Source: Sphingomonas sp. JUb134
GTDB lineage: Bacteria > Pseudomonadota > Alphaproteobacteria > Sphingomonadales > Sphingomonadaceae
Assembly: GCF_004341505.2 (NCBI RefSeq)
Contig: NZ_SLYP02000001.1
Span: 1,127,001-1,191,000, forward strand
Direction of reading: 5' to 3'
Length of the DNA stretch: 64,000 nt
Of the stretch, positions 1-7,760 are shown piece by piece. A model generated the notes under the pieces. The model saw only the letters and a list, made by a program, of their open reading frames with translations, did no database searches and was not told the origin of the DNA. Position 1 is the first letter of the stretch; each line of letters opens with the position of its first letter. The position numbers were made by a program, and so were the translations under genes.

Positions 1-11
1 CCGGGCGGGGG

Positions 12-638
12 TCAAGCCTCCGCCGGCGATCCCGCGTCGAAGCGTGCCGTGATCCACGCCGCGGCGTCCCGCCAGTCGTCGATCCGGGCGTGCGCAGCCG
101 GGGCAGGGGGCACGTGCGGGGCAAGGCTGGGCTCCGACACCATGTGCAGCCGGTGGACGCCCGGGGCATGCTGCGCGACCGAATCATGGTGTGTCGGCAG
201 GTCGTCGACGAAGACCGTGACCGGGCTGCCGTGCTCCGCCACCAGTCGCGCCACCGGCTCGCCCTTCGGCCCCTGGTTGCATTCGACACGGTGGACGATG
301 CCATGGGTGGAGAGCTGGGTGATCCGCGACTCGCGGCAATGATCGCGCAGGTTGGTGAGGATGACGATCTCCGCGCGCTGCCCGAGCGCCTCCAGCGCCT
401 CCGCAGCGTGCGGCACCAGGGTCTGGCGGTCCATCTCGGCGGGGAAGAAGCCGTCGATCAGCGACCACATCCGCTCCCGCGTGACGAGTTCGCCGTCCGC
501 GCGGTGGCGCATCGCCTTTTCGAAGCTGCCCTCCGCCAGCTGCAGGTCAATGTCGTGGTCGGTGTCGAGCCAGTCCCGGAAGTGACGCACCATGTGGAGC
601 AGCACTTCGTCGCAGTCGCAGATCAGCAATCGCTTCAT
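12..638 (-). CDS. HAD-like hydrolase
   Basis: This 208-residue protein looks like a haloacid dehalogenase (HAD) superfamily phosphohydrolase; the substrate is unknown. Motif I is DCDEV at residues 8-12, with nucleophile D8 and D10. Motif II is the Thr of ILTN (about T95), motif III Lys is in QGPKGEP (about K125), and motif IV is FVDD at 143-146. Its ATG overlaps the TGA of the upstream DUF3572 gene (ATGA, 635-638), so the two are probably translationally coupled. Family membership is well supported; a specific role is not. Confidence 0.85.
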   Translation of the reverse strand: MKRLLICDCDEVLLHMVRHFRDWLDTDHDIDLQLAEGSFEKAMRHRADGELVTRERMWSLIDGFFPAEMDRQTLVPHAAEALEALGQRAEIVILTNLRDHCRESRITQLSTHGIVHRVECNQGPKGEPVARLVAEHGSPVTVFVDDLPTHHDSVAQHAPGVHRLHMVSEPSLAPHVPPAPAAHARIDDWRDAAAWITARFDAGSPAEA

Positions 639-910
639 GGTCGCTCCAGCACGCGCCTCGCGCGGGTCAGTTCCTCGGGCCCCACCTGCAAGCTCTCGGC
701 ACAGGCGATCAGGTCGGGTTCGTGATTCTCGAGATAGCCGATCACCGCCGCCAGAAAGGCAGGGGTGTCGGCCCGCGCCCGCAGGACGTCCGGCGTGATC
801 CCCGTCACGTCCAGGAAGCGACGCGCCCGCTCCGGATCGGCCAGCACCCAGCTCAGCGCGCCGAGCGACAGCGTCGCCGCCGCTTCGGCGTTTGTCTCAT
901 GGGGCGCCAT
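635..910 (-). CDS. DUF3572 domain protein
   Basis: This 91-residue acidic, helical protein resembles the DUF3572 family of alphaproteobacteria, whose function is unknown. It has no signal peptide or membrane segment. It is the first gene of a two-gene unit with the HAD hydrolase, overlapping it by 4 bases. It is divergent from divK, with only about 38 bp between the two starts, so the two promoters must overlap each other or the coding ends. Confidence 0.75.
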   Translation of the reverse strand: MAPHETNAEAAATLSLGALSWVLADPERARRFLDVTGITPDVLRARADTPAFLAAVIGYLENHEPDLIACAESLQVGPEELTRARRVLERP

Positions 911-948
911 GCCGTAGTACCTCGGGGATCAACAATCGGGTCTTGGAC

Positions 949-1353
949 GTGACAAAAAGGGTACTCGTTGTCGAGGACAACGAACTCAATCTGAAGCTGT
1001 TTTGCGACCTGCTGCGGGCGCACGGGTTCGTGACCGAGCCGGTGCGCGACGGACGTGAAGCGGTGGCGCGCGCGCGCGTCTTCGCGCCGGACCTGATCAT
1101 CACCGACATCCAGCTGCCGCACATGACGGGCCTGGAGCTGATCGGGCGCCTGAAGCTGGACGCGAAGCTGCGCAACATCCCGATCATGGCGGTGACCGCC
1201 TATGTGGGGCGCGAGGACGAAGAGCGTATCCGCGCGGCGGGCGCGAACGCGTATGTCACCAAGCCGATTTCGGTGGTGCGCTTCGTCGGGGAGGTGCGGG
1301 CACTGCTGCCGCGTCAGGCCGACGAATCGGCGGACGCGGCGCTGGCCGGCTGA
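949..1353 (+). CDS. divK: Single-domain response regulator DivK
   Basis: This 134-residue stand-alone receiver domain resembles DivK, which in Caulobacter works with DivJ, PleC and DivL to control cell polarity and the CtrA pathway. The acidic pair E9/D10, phospho-acceptor D53 (in ITDIQLP), T83 and K105 are all present, and nothing follows the receiver. I chose GTG at 949 because it gives the typical TKRVLVVEDNELN start; an in-frame TTG at 943 is also possible. A symmetric GC-rich hairpin follows the stop. The usual neighbour PleD is not adjacent. Confidence 0.9.
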   Translation: MTKRVLVVEDNELNLKLFCDLLRAHGFVTEPVRDGREAVARARVFAPDLIITDIQLPHMTGLELIGRLKLDAKLRNIPIMAVTAYVGREDEERIRAAGANAYVTKPISVVRFVGEVRALLPRQADESADAALAG

Positions 1354-1355
1354 GA

Positions 1356-1377
1356 CCGCTCCGCTGGCGCGGAGCGG
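1356..1377. terminator. Hairpin between divK and rpmG
   Basis: Arms CCGCTCCG and CGGAGCGG form an 8-bp perfect stem with a 6-base loop, between the convergent ends of divK and rpmG. There is no clear T run on either side, so it may be a bidirectional attenuating hairpin rather than a classical intrinsic terminator. Confidence 0.45.
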
Positions 1378-1384
1378 CAACCGA

Positions 1385-1552
1385 TTACTTGATCTTGGCT
1401 TCCTTGAACTCGACGTGCTTGCGCACGATCGGGTCGTACTTGCGGAAGCTGAACTTCTCGGTCTGCGTGCGCGGGTTCTTCTTGGTGACATAGAAGAAGC
1501 CGGTGTCGGCCGTGCTGACGAGCTTGATCTTGACGGTGGTCGGCTTTGCCAT
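1385..1552 (-). CDS. rpmG: 50S ribosomal protein L33
   Basis: This 55-residue basic protein matches bacterial L33, with the typical [25 protein letters not shown] beginning and a [22 protein letters not shown] end. The reading frame extends upstream, but the ATG at 1552 gives the standard length of the family. It lacks the paired CxxC zinc motifs, so it is the zinc-independent (C-) form. It is convergent with divK. Confidence 0.95.
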   Translation of the reverse strand: MAKPTTVKIKLVSTADTGFFYVTKKNPRTQTEKFSFRKYDPIVRKHVEFKEAKIK

Positions 1553-1663
1553 GACCCTGAAATCCTTCGGTTCGCGGTACCGGACAGCGTTGAAAAACAA
1601 AAAGCGGCGCGCGCAAATCGCGGCCGCCCACAGGCTGGGCCGCATGCGTCACCTGCCCGCGGT

Positions 1664-1669
1664 TGTCAA
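1664..1669 (-). promoter_or_regulatory. Possible -35 box upstream of rpmG
   Basis: Read on the minus strand, positions 1669 to 1664 spell TTGACA, a perfect -35 consensus, about 110 bp before the rpmG ATG. The -10 about 17 bases downstream is poor (CATGCG-like). This is a weak call based on the -35 alone. Confidence 0.25.
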
Positions 1670-1768
1670 GGCAAACACGCTGCTTGCCTGCTCCACCCTT
1701 GCTGTTTCATCGTTCCTTCACGTGAGGATGGCACCATCCCGCGGCAAGCCAAGGAGAGGGCCCAAGCG

Positions 1769-2080
1769 ATGATCGAGGCAGTTGTAGGCGCCCCCGTGGA
1801 GTTCGAAAGCGGTCTTGCCGCGCTGCGCCGCGCCAGCGGCCGCGGGCCGGTGCGGCACCTGGCGGCAGAGGTCGAGGGGATTCGCCGCCTGGCGGCGGCG
1901 CAGGGGCTCGTCGCGGCGGCGCCGGTGATCCGGGCGATCGACTCGGCGCTGGCGCGCGGCGAGCGCGGTGCGTTGTTGCAGGGGCTCGTCGTCATCCTCG
2001 AGGACGCACTGGCGCAGCGGGAACCGGGCGACTCAAGCTCGGTCTACGCCGCCGCCTGTTCGGTGCGCCTCGCCGGCTGA
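1769..2080 (+). CDS. Hypothetical protein, 103 aa
   Basis: I do not recognise this family. The 103-residue protein is Ala/Arg-rich and predicted helical, with no signal peptide or membrane segment. The frame is open further upstream, but the ATG at 1769 follows a strong ribosome binding site (AAGGAGAGG at 1751-1759) and the upstream part is rpmG antisense. It ends 14 bp before the GDT1-like membrane gene, suggesting co-transcription. Confidence 0.6.
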   Translation: MIEAVVGAPVEFESGLAALRRASGRGPVRHLAAEVEGIRRLAAAQGLVAAAPVIRAIDSALARGERGALLQGLVVILEDALAQREPGDSSSVYAAACSVRLAG

Positions 2081-2094
2081 GCGCCGGGCTGCGG

Positions 2095-2661
2095 ATGGAG
2101 ACACTGGTTCCTGCCTTTGTCGCGGTGCTGCTCGCGCAGCTCTTCGATCCGCCCGCACGCCTTGCGGCCGTCCTCGCGGACCGCTTTGGGAGGGCGGGCG
2201 TAACGGCCGGACTGATCCTCGCCCATGTGGCCGGTTTCCTCGCGGCAGCGGCCGGAGGCGCGCTGATCGCGCCGGGAATGAGCCCCAACGCCCGGGTGCT
2301 GCTCCTCGCCCTCGCCCTGATATTCGCGGGTGCGGGCGGTCTGGCCCGGACGAAGCTCGCCGATCGACTGACGAACTGGCGCATCGGAAGTTTCGCAACC
2401 GCATTCCTGGGGATCTTCATCCTCGCGTTCGGGGACCGCAGCCAGTTTCTGGCCCTTGCCCTTGCCGCCTGGAGCGGGAGTCCCGTGCTGGCGGCGATCG
2501 GGAGCACGGTCGCGGGGGTTGCGGTCGGCGCGATCGCGGCGACGGTCGGAGAGCGCGCCTGGTGCCGCTGGCCGGGGCGGCGGGCGGCCGGCCTTGGGGT
2601 ATCGGCGCTGCTGGTGGTGGCCGGCGCGGTGCTCGCCGTGCGGGCTTTGCGCCTCGGCTAG
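2095..2661 (+). CDS. TMEM165/GDT1-like membrane protein, degenerate
   Basis: This 188-residue protein has about six hydrophobic segments and the two-repeat layout of the GDT1/TMEM165 (UPF0016) family, which moves Mn2+ or Ca2+ against protons in characterised members. The family motif E-x-G-D-K/R-S/T should occur twice. Here repeat 1 reads QLFDPP (residues 15-20) and repeat 2 reads AFGDRS (111-116). Both motif glutamates are replaced, and the first motif keeps only its Asp. Transport may therefore be altered or lost. Family assignment is by topology and the second motif; ion specificity is unknown. Confidence 0.65.
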   Translation: METLVPAFVAVLLAQLFDPPARLAAVLADRFGRAGVTAGLILAHVAGFLAAAAGGALIAPGMSPNARVLLLALALIFAGAGGLARTKLADRLTNWRIGSFATAFLGIFILAFGDRSQFLALALAAWSGSPVLAAIGSTVAGVAVGAIAATVGERAWCRWPGRRAAGLGVSALLVVAGAVLAVRALRLG

Positions 2662-2745
2662 AGAAGCTCTTTCGCCTTTCCCCTTGAACGGGAGCGATTC
2701 AGGGCAAAGTTCGTTTCCCTCGCGAATCATCATCCGGAGAACCCC

Positions 2746-3243
2746 ATGGCCGACACCAACCCGGCGCTCGACACGCCGACCGACCTGAACAGCAACAAGG
2801 TCCGCTCCGTTGCGGACGCGCTGAACGGTACGCTTGCGGACTGTTTCGCGCTGTATCTGAAGACGAAGAACTTCCACTGGCACGTCTCGGGCCCGCACTT
2901 CCGCGACTATCACCTGATGCTCGACGATCAGGCCACCCAGATCCTCGCCATCACCGACGTCATCGCCGAGCGGGTGCGCAAGACGGGCGGCACCACCCTG
3001 CGCTCGATCGGTGACATCGCGCGTCGCCAGCAACTCACCGACGACGACCGCGACTTCGTGGCGCCGGGCGAGATGCTGACGATCCTGCGCGACGACAATC
3101 TGAAGCTGGTCGAATCGATGCGTGCCGCGCGCGAAGCGGCCGAGACCGCGGGCGACACCGCCACCAGCAGCCTGGCCGACGAGTGGATCGATCAGGCCGA
3201 AGAGCGCGCCTGGTTCCTGTTCGAGGCTGGCCGCAGGAGCTGA
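2746..3243 (+). CDS. dps: Dps family ferritin-like DNA-binding protein
   Basis: This 165-residue protein is a Dps-type mini-ferritin, which oxidises and stores iron at the dimer interface and protects DNA from hydrogen peroxide. The five ferroxidase ligands known from E. coli Dps align as H44, H56, D60, D71 and E75. The N-terminus is polar rather than strongly Lys-rich, so DNA binding is less certain than iron oxidation. A GGAGAA ribosome site precedes the ATG. A GC-rich hairpin lies just after the stop. Confidence 0.92.
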   Translation: MADTNPALDTPTDLNSNKVRSVADALNGTLADCFALYLKTKNFHWHVSGPHFRDYHLMLDDQATQILAITDVIAERVRKTGGTTLRSIGDIARRQQLTDDDRDFVAPGEMLTILRDDNLKLVESMRAAREAAETAGDTATSSLADEWIDQAEERAWFLFEAGRRS

Positions 3244-3250
3244 GCCGTTC

Positions 3251-3280
3251 GGGGCGGCCGATGGAACGATCGGCTGCCCC
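3251..3280. terminator. Hairpin after dps
   Basis: A roughly 12-bp stem (GGGGCGGCCGAT paired with ATCGGCTGCCCC, one imperfect pair) lies 8 bp after the dps stop. No T tract follows, so termination strength is uncertain. Confidence 0.4.
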
Positions 3281-3316
3281 GCTCGGTTGACCCGCGAAGC
3301 TAATGGAGGAACTGCC

Positions 3317-3502
3317 ATGCTGCGTTGGGCCATCATCTTTCTGATCGCGGGACTGGTGCTCGGGGTGCTGGGCTTTGGTGGAATCGGCGGGGCGTTCGTC
3401 GACATCGCCAAGATCCTGTTCTTCATCGCCGTGGCGATCTTCGTCGTGCTGCTCGTGCTGGGCCTGCTCGCAGGTCGCGGCATCAAGAATGCGATAGACT
3501 AG
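3317..3502 (+). CDS. DUF1328 small membrane protein
   Basis: This 61-residue protein has two hydrophobic helices, typical of the DUF1328/YtjA (UPF0391) family of stress-associated small membrane proteins of unknown function. I chose the ATG at 3317 because of the GGAGGA ribosome site ending 5 bp before it; the open frame upstream overlaps dps. The TAG stop spans the left edge of the IS630 element: TA belongs to the target site and G is the first base of the element. The insertion therefore left the protein intact. Confidence 0.85.
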   Translation: MLRWAIIFLIAGLVLGVLGFGGIGGAFVDIAKILFFIAVAIFVVLLVLGLLAGRGIKNAID

Positions 3503-4675
3503 TCACCTGGAACTGAAGTAAGTCGCATTGTATGCTGGCTCCGCTGATGAGGAGCTTGGCATGGCGAACGCGGGCGGCCGACCGACGATGCCTCTGGTGT
3601 TGGAGGCGGAGGAGCGGGACTATCTGGAGCGGCAGGTTCGCCGGCGGCGGGTGTCTCGCTCGATGTCGGAGCGGTGCCGTATTATCCTTCGCTGTGCGGA
3701 CGGTATTCAGAGCAAGGTTGTCGCTGCTGAGTTGGGCGTGCACGAGCACACAGTCGGTAAGTGGCGACGGCGCTTCCTGAAGGACCGAGTTGAGGGACTG
3801 ATGGACGAGGCTCGGCCCGGACGACCGAGAACGATCGACGATGATCAGGTTGCTGCCGTGATCGAGCGCACACTCCGCTCCACGCCAACTGACGCGACCC
3901 ACTGGTCGATACGCTCGATGGCGGGTGCGACCGGCTTCTCCCACACGACGATCCGGCGCATCTGGTCGGCCTTTGGGCTGCAACCGCATCGGTCGGAGAC
4001 GTTCAAGCTGTCGAGCGATCCCCTGTTCGTGGAAAAGGTCCGCGACATTGTCGGGCTCTATCTCTCCCCGCCTAACCGCGCGTTGGTGCTCAGCGTCGAC
4101 GAGAAGAGCCAGATCCAGGCGCTCGATCGAGAGCAGCCGGTCCTGCCGATGATGCCAGGAGTACCCGAGCGGCGCACTCACAGTTACGTCCGTCACGGCA
4201 CGACCTCGCTGTTCGCAGCGCTCGACATCGCTTCGGGGTTCGTGATCGGCAAATGCTACAAGCGTCATCGCGCCGCCGAGTTTCTGGACTTCCTTAAGCA
4301 GATCGACGCCCAGGTGCCGCCCGATCTCGATGTCCACATCATCATGGACAATTACGCGACCCACAAAACCGCGCTCGTCCGGGCCTGGCTCGCCCGCAGG
4401 CCGCACTATCATGTGCATTTCACGCCGACTTCGGCTTCGTGGATCAACCAGGTCGAGCGCTGGTTTGCCGAACTTACCCGCAAGCAACTGCGCCGCGGCG
4501 TCCATACCTCCACCAATCAGCTCGAGCAGGACATCCGTGCCTTCATCGAGCGCCACAACGAGAACCCGAAGCCCTACCGATGGACCAAGTCCGCCGACGA
4601 GATACTCGCCTCCGTAAAGCGCTTCTGCCAAGCCGCAGACCGTACGTTATGCGGCGAACTTTAGATTCAGGTGAC
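3502..4675 (+). mobile_element. IS630-family insertion sequence, complete
   Basis: The element is 1174 bp with imperfect terminal inverted repeats of about 25 bp. The left end starts GTCACCTGGAACTGAAGT and the right end, reverse-complemented, starts GTCACCTGAATCTAAAGT; 19 of 25 positions match. It is flanked by the TA target duplication typical of IS630 (3500-3501 and 4676-4677). It carries one transposase gene and no passenger. The intact frame, ends and TA duplication suggest recent insertion. Confidence 0.92.
3561..4664 (+). CDS. IS630 family transposase
   Basis: This 367-residue DDE transposase has an N-terminal winged helix-turn-helix region (roughly residues 30-130) and a C-terminal catalytic domain. 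The triad is D180 (LSVDEKS), D263 (IIMDNYATH) and E299 (WINQVERWF), with 35 residues between the second Asp and the Glu, as expected for IS630. I chose ATG 3561 over the ATG at 3528 because ATGAGGAG at 3547-3554 is a good ribosome site for it. The gene appears full length, with no frameshift. Confidence 0.93.
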   Translation: MANAGGRPTMPLVLEAEERDYLERQVRRRRVSRSMSERCRIILRCADGIQSKVVAAELGVHEHTVGKWRRRFLKDRVEGLMDEARPGRPRTIDDDQVAAVIERTLRSTPTDATHWSIRSMAGATGFSHTTIRRIWSAFGLQPHRSETFKLSSDPLFVEKVRDIVGLYLSPPNRALVLSVDEKSQIQALDREQPVLPMMPGVPERRTHSYVRHGTTSLFAALDIASGFVIGKCYKRHRAAEFLDFLKQIDAQVPPDLDVHIIMDNYATHKTALVRAWLARRPHYHVHFTPTSASWINQVERWFAELTRKQLRRGVHTSTNQLEQDIRAFIERHNENPKPYRWTKSADEILASVKRFCQAADRTLCGEL

Positions 4676-4730
4676 TAGCGGTTCGGCGCGACTATCCTCC
4701 CTGTCGGCTGGGCTGGCGGGGAGAGTCGCT

Positions 4731-5234
4731 GTGGCGCTGACGAGCATGGTTGCGGGGCTGCTGCTGGCCCTCGCCGGCGAGGCGCAGACGCGGACCGCGA
4801 CTCCTGGCGCTCCGCCGCCGCAGGCGCAGATCACAGACCTGTCCTGGCTGACCGGGCAATGGCACGGCGAGGGCTATGGAGGACCGGCGACTGAGGTCTA
4901 CTCGGCGCCGCAGGCAGGCGGCATCGCCGGTCACTTCCTGCAGGAAGACGGAAAGGGCGGGGTGCTCTTCTATGAGCTGCTGCAGATCGTGCCGCGTGGC
5001 CGATCGCTGATCTATCGACTCCGCCACTTCAATGCCGATCTGACCGGGTGGGAAGATGCCAAGGGCGGCAAGGCGGTGGAGTTCCCGCTGATCGCGGTGG
5101 AGGGCAGTCGCTTCTTCTTCGACGGGCTGACGCTGGTACGCGAAGGGCCGGACGCACTTACCGTGTGGGTGCGGATCGCCGAGGACGGCGCACCGGCGCG
5201 CGATGTACCGTTCCGCTATCGGCGGGTCCGCTGA
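4731..5234 (+). CDS. DUF6265 family secreted protein
   Basis: This 167-residue protein has an N-terminal signal peptide (MALTSMVAGLLLALAGEAQ) followed by one DUF6265-like beta-rich domain starting at ITDLSWLTGQWHGEG. Its function is unknown. The longest frame begins with a GTG at 4671 inside the IS right end, which cannot be the native start. I chose GTG 4731 because GGGGAGAG lies about 5 bp upstream and the product then begins directly with the signal peptide. The IS lies just upstream and may have displaced or supplied a promoter. Confidence 0.7.
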   Translation: MALTSMVAGLLLALAGEAQTRTATPGAPPPQAQITDLSWLTGQWHGEGYGGPATEVYSAPQAGGIAGHFLQEDGKGGVLFYELLQIVPRGRSLIYRLRHFNADLTGWEDAKGGKAVEFPLIAVEGSRFFFDGLTLVREGPDALTVWVRIAEDGAPARDVPFRYRRVR

Positions 5235-5275
5235 GGCCCACGCAACCAAGCGTGCCGCCGGCGGGTTGATCGGGC

Positions 5276-6892
5276 ATGCGTGCGTTCGCCGACCTGCTCG
5301 ACCGGTTGATCTATACCCGGTCGCGCAATGCCAAGCTCCGCCTGATCGGCGATTATCTGCGGACCACGCCGGACCCCGACCGCGGCTGGGCGATCGCGGC
5401 GCTGACCGGCGACCTCGATCTTCCGGCGGTGAAGCCCGCCATCATCCGGCAGATGATCGAGACCCGGGTGGACCCGGTGCTGTTCGGGATGAGCCGCGAC
5501 TTCGTCGGCGACACGGCCGAGACGGTCGCGCTGCTGTGGCCGGAGCCACCTGCCGGCTCACCCGCGGCGCGTGAGGCGGAGCCACTGTCGCTGGCGCAGG
5601 TGGTGGATACGCTCGCCGCCCTGTCGCGAAGCGATGCGCCTGCCGTCCTCGCTGCGATGCTCGACCAACTCGATTCGGACGAGCGCTTCGCCCTGCTCAA
5701 GCTGGCCACCGGCGGGCTCCGTGCAGGCGTGTCGGCGCGGCTCGCGAAGACGGCGCTCGCGCAAGCCTTCGGCCTCGACGTCGAGGCGGTGGAGGAGGTG
5801 TGGCACGGCCTCGCGCCGCCCTACGCGCCGCTGTTCGCCTGGGCCGAGGGGCAGGCGCCGCAGCCTGACAGCGCGAACCTACCGGTGTTCCGCCCCTTCA
5901 TGCTCGCCCACCCACTGGAGGACGGTCGCGTCGATCTCGCGGACTATGCCGCGGAGTGGAAGTGGGACGGGATCCGGGTGCAGCTGGTCCACGCCGGTGG
6001 GGAGACCCGCCTCTACAGTCGCGCCGGGGACGACATCACCGCCAGCTTCCCGGAGGTCGCGGCCGCCTATGCAACCCCCGGGGTGCTCGACGGCGAACTG
6101 CTGGTGAAGGGGGAGGCGCAGGGCCATGCGCTGGGCGAGGCGGAGGGCGCGGCCAGCTTCAATGCGCTCCAGCAGCGACTGGGGCGCAAGACGGTGTCGA
6201 AGCGGATGCTGGCCGAGTTTCCCGCCTTTGTCCGCCTCTATGACATCCTGTTCGACGGCTCCCGCGACCTGCGGGCGCTTTCCTGGAGCGAGCGCCGCGC
6301 AGCTCTGGAGCGGTTCGCCAAGGACCTGGACCCGGAACGGTTCGACGTTTCCCGCCTGATCGAAGCGCCGGACTTCTCGGCACTGGAGGCGATCCGCGAG
6401 GGTGCGCGGGACGCGGCGATCGAGGGCGTGATGCTCAAGCGGCGGGACAGCCCCTATGTCGCCGGGCGCCGGGTTGGCCTTTGGTACAAGTGGAAGCGCG
6501 ATCCCCTCACCGCGGACTGCGTGATGATGTATGCCCAGCGGGGCAACGGAAAGCGCTCGTCCTTCTATTCGGATTACACCTTCGGCTGCTGGACCGGTGA
6601 CCCGGCCGAGGGCGGTGAGCTGCTGCCGGTCGGCAAGGCCTATTCGGGGTTCACCGACGAGGAGCTGAAGTGGCTCGACCGGTTCGTGCGCACCAACACC
6701 GTCCAGCGCTTCGGCCCGGTCCGCGAGGTCGAGAAGACGCTGGTGCTGGAGGTGGCGTTCGATTCGATCCACGCGTCGCGCCGCCACAAGTCGGGGCTCG
6801 CGATGCGGTTCCCGCGCATCGCCCGGATCCGGCGCGACAAGCCGGCTGCGGAAGCGGACCGGATCGAGACCCTGCTCCGTATGGCGACCTAA
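5276..6892 (+). CDS. Cisplatin-response type ATP-dependent DNA ligase
   Basis: This 538-residue ATP-dependent DNA ligase seals nicks during DNA repair. It has an N-terminal DNA-binding domain (about 1-200), the adenylation domain with lysine K229 in EWKWDGIRVQL, motif III LDGELLV (271-277), a motif IV region EGVMLKRR, and a C-terminal OB domain ending with DSIHASRRHKSGLAMRFPRI. This matches the bacterial family annotated as cisplatin damage response ligase. Its usual partners (MBL exonuclease, DEXH helicase, PdeM) lie 7.8 kb downstream in this window, not adjacent. Confidence 0.93.
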   Translation: MRAFADLLDRLIYTRSRNAKLRLIGDYLRTTPDPDRGWAIAALTGDLDLPAVKPAIIRQMIETRVDPVLFGMSRDFVGDTAETVALLWPEPPAGSPAAREAEPLSLAQVVDTLAALSRSDAPAVLAAMLDQLDSDERFALLKLATGGLRAGVSARLAKTALAQAFGLDVEAVEEVWHGLAPPYAPLFAWAEGQAPQPDSANLPVFRPFMLAHPLEDGRVDLADYAAEWKWDGIRVQLVHAGGETRLYSRAGDDITASFPEVAAAYATPGVLDGELLVKGEAQGHALGEAEGAASFNALQQRLGRKTVSKRMLAEFPAFVRLYDILFDGSRDLRALSWSERRAALERFAKDLDPERFDVSRLIEAPDFSALEAIREGARDAAIEGVMLKRRDSPYVAGRRVGLWYKWKRDPLTADCVMMYAQRGNGKRSSFYSDYTFGCWTGDPAEGGELLPVGKAYSGFTDEELKWLDRFVRTNTVQRFGPVREVEKTLVLEVAFDSIHASRRHKSGLAMRFPRIARIRRDKPAAEADRIETLLRMAT

Positions 6893-6902
6893 GGAGGCCC
6901 CG

Positions 6903-7754
6903 CTAAGGCGCCGGATCGAGCGCGATTTCGAACAGGGTCGGCCAGAGCTTGCCGGTCACGAACAGCCGGCGCTTCGCCGGGTCCCAGGCGATGCCGTTCG
7001 GAACCGCCTCCGGATCGGTTGCGGCGACCTCCGTCGCGAGGGCCGACAAGTCCATCAGGCCGGTCACCGCGCCGTTGGCCGGATCGATGCGGACTAGATA
7101 GTTGCGATGCCACACATTGGCAAAGATCGCGCCGTCGATCACCTCGAGCTCGTTGAGGTTGCGCACAGGGCGGCCGTTTGCGGTGACCGTCAGCTCGCGC
7201 TGGACCGCGAAACTCTTCGGGTCCCGAAAACGCAGGGTCGCCGAGCCGTCCGACTGGATCAGCGCCTTTCCGTCGCTTGCCAGCCCCCAGCCTTCGCCGG
7301 TGTAGCGGAAACTGCCGGTGCGCTTGAGCGTCTTCGCGTCCCAGCGATGCGCGAGGCCCGTCTTCCAGGTAAGGCTGACGAGGCTATTCTCCCACAACGC
7401 CAGGCCTTCGCCGAACTGATCGGCAGGCAGCACCGCGCGGGCGAGCACCTGCCCATCCTCCAGCCGCACGTGCCGGACTTCCGAGCGGCCTTCCAGCCCG
7501 ATGCTCTCGAACAGGGCGCCATCGTGCCACAGCAGGCCTTCGGTAAAGGCGCCGGGATCATGGGGATAGCGCGCGACGATGCGCGCGGTGATCGGATAAA
7601 CGGGTGCCGGAGACGGTGCAGTCGCCGGAGGGGCGACCTGCCCGGTCGCGGCAACGGGGGCAGGGGCGCCCGAAACCAGCGTCGCCGCGACGGCAAGGAC
7701 CATCGCGGCGACATGGTTGCGGAACCGCCTGGCCGACGTGCGGCCGGACGGCAT
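6903..7754 (-). CDS. Glutaminyl-peptide cyclotransferase
   Basis: This 283-residue secreted protein is of the plant/bacterial-type glutaminyl cyclase family, a five-bladed propeller that turns N-terminal Gln into pyroglutamate. An Arg-rich n-region and hydrophobic core (residues 1-38) form a signal peptide. The conserved GLLWHDGALFESIGLEG, NELEVIDGAIFANVWHRN and NGIAWDP segments are present. It begins 6 bp after the cold-shock gene stop, without an obvious ribosome site. An alternative ATG at 7703 would leave a shorter signal peptide. Confidence 0.85.
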   Translation of the reverse strand: MPSGRTSARRFRNHVAAMVLAVAATLVSGAPAPVAATGQVAPPATAPSPAPVYPITARIVARYPHDPGAFTEGLLWHDGALFESIGLEGRSEVRHVRLEDGQVLARAVLPADQFGEGLALWENSLVSLTWKTGLAHRWDAKTLKRTGSFRYTGEGWGLASDGKALIQSDGSATLRFRDPKSFAVQRELTVTANGRPVRNLNELEVIDGAIFANVWHRNYLVRIDPANGAVTGLMDLSALATEVAATDPEAVPNGIAWDPAKRRLFVTGKLWPTLFEIALDPAP

Positions 7755-7760
7755 CCGGAA

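Noticed and set aside
853..1491. Long minus-strand frame over divK
   Set aside because: It is Arg-rich and antisense to clear divK codons, with no family resemblance.
2044..3486. 480-codon minus-strand frame
   Set aside because: It runs antisense through four recognised plus-strand genes (GDT1-like, Dps, DUF1328 and the 103-aa ORF).
3483..4631. 382-codon minus-strand frame in the IS
   Set aside because: It is the complement of the DDE transposase, whose catalytic motifs are intact on the plus strand.
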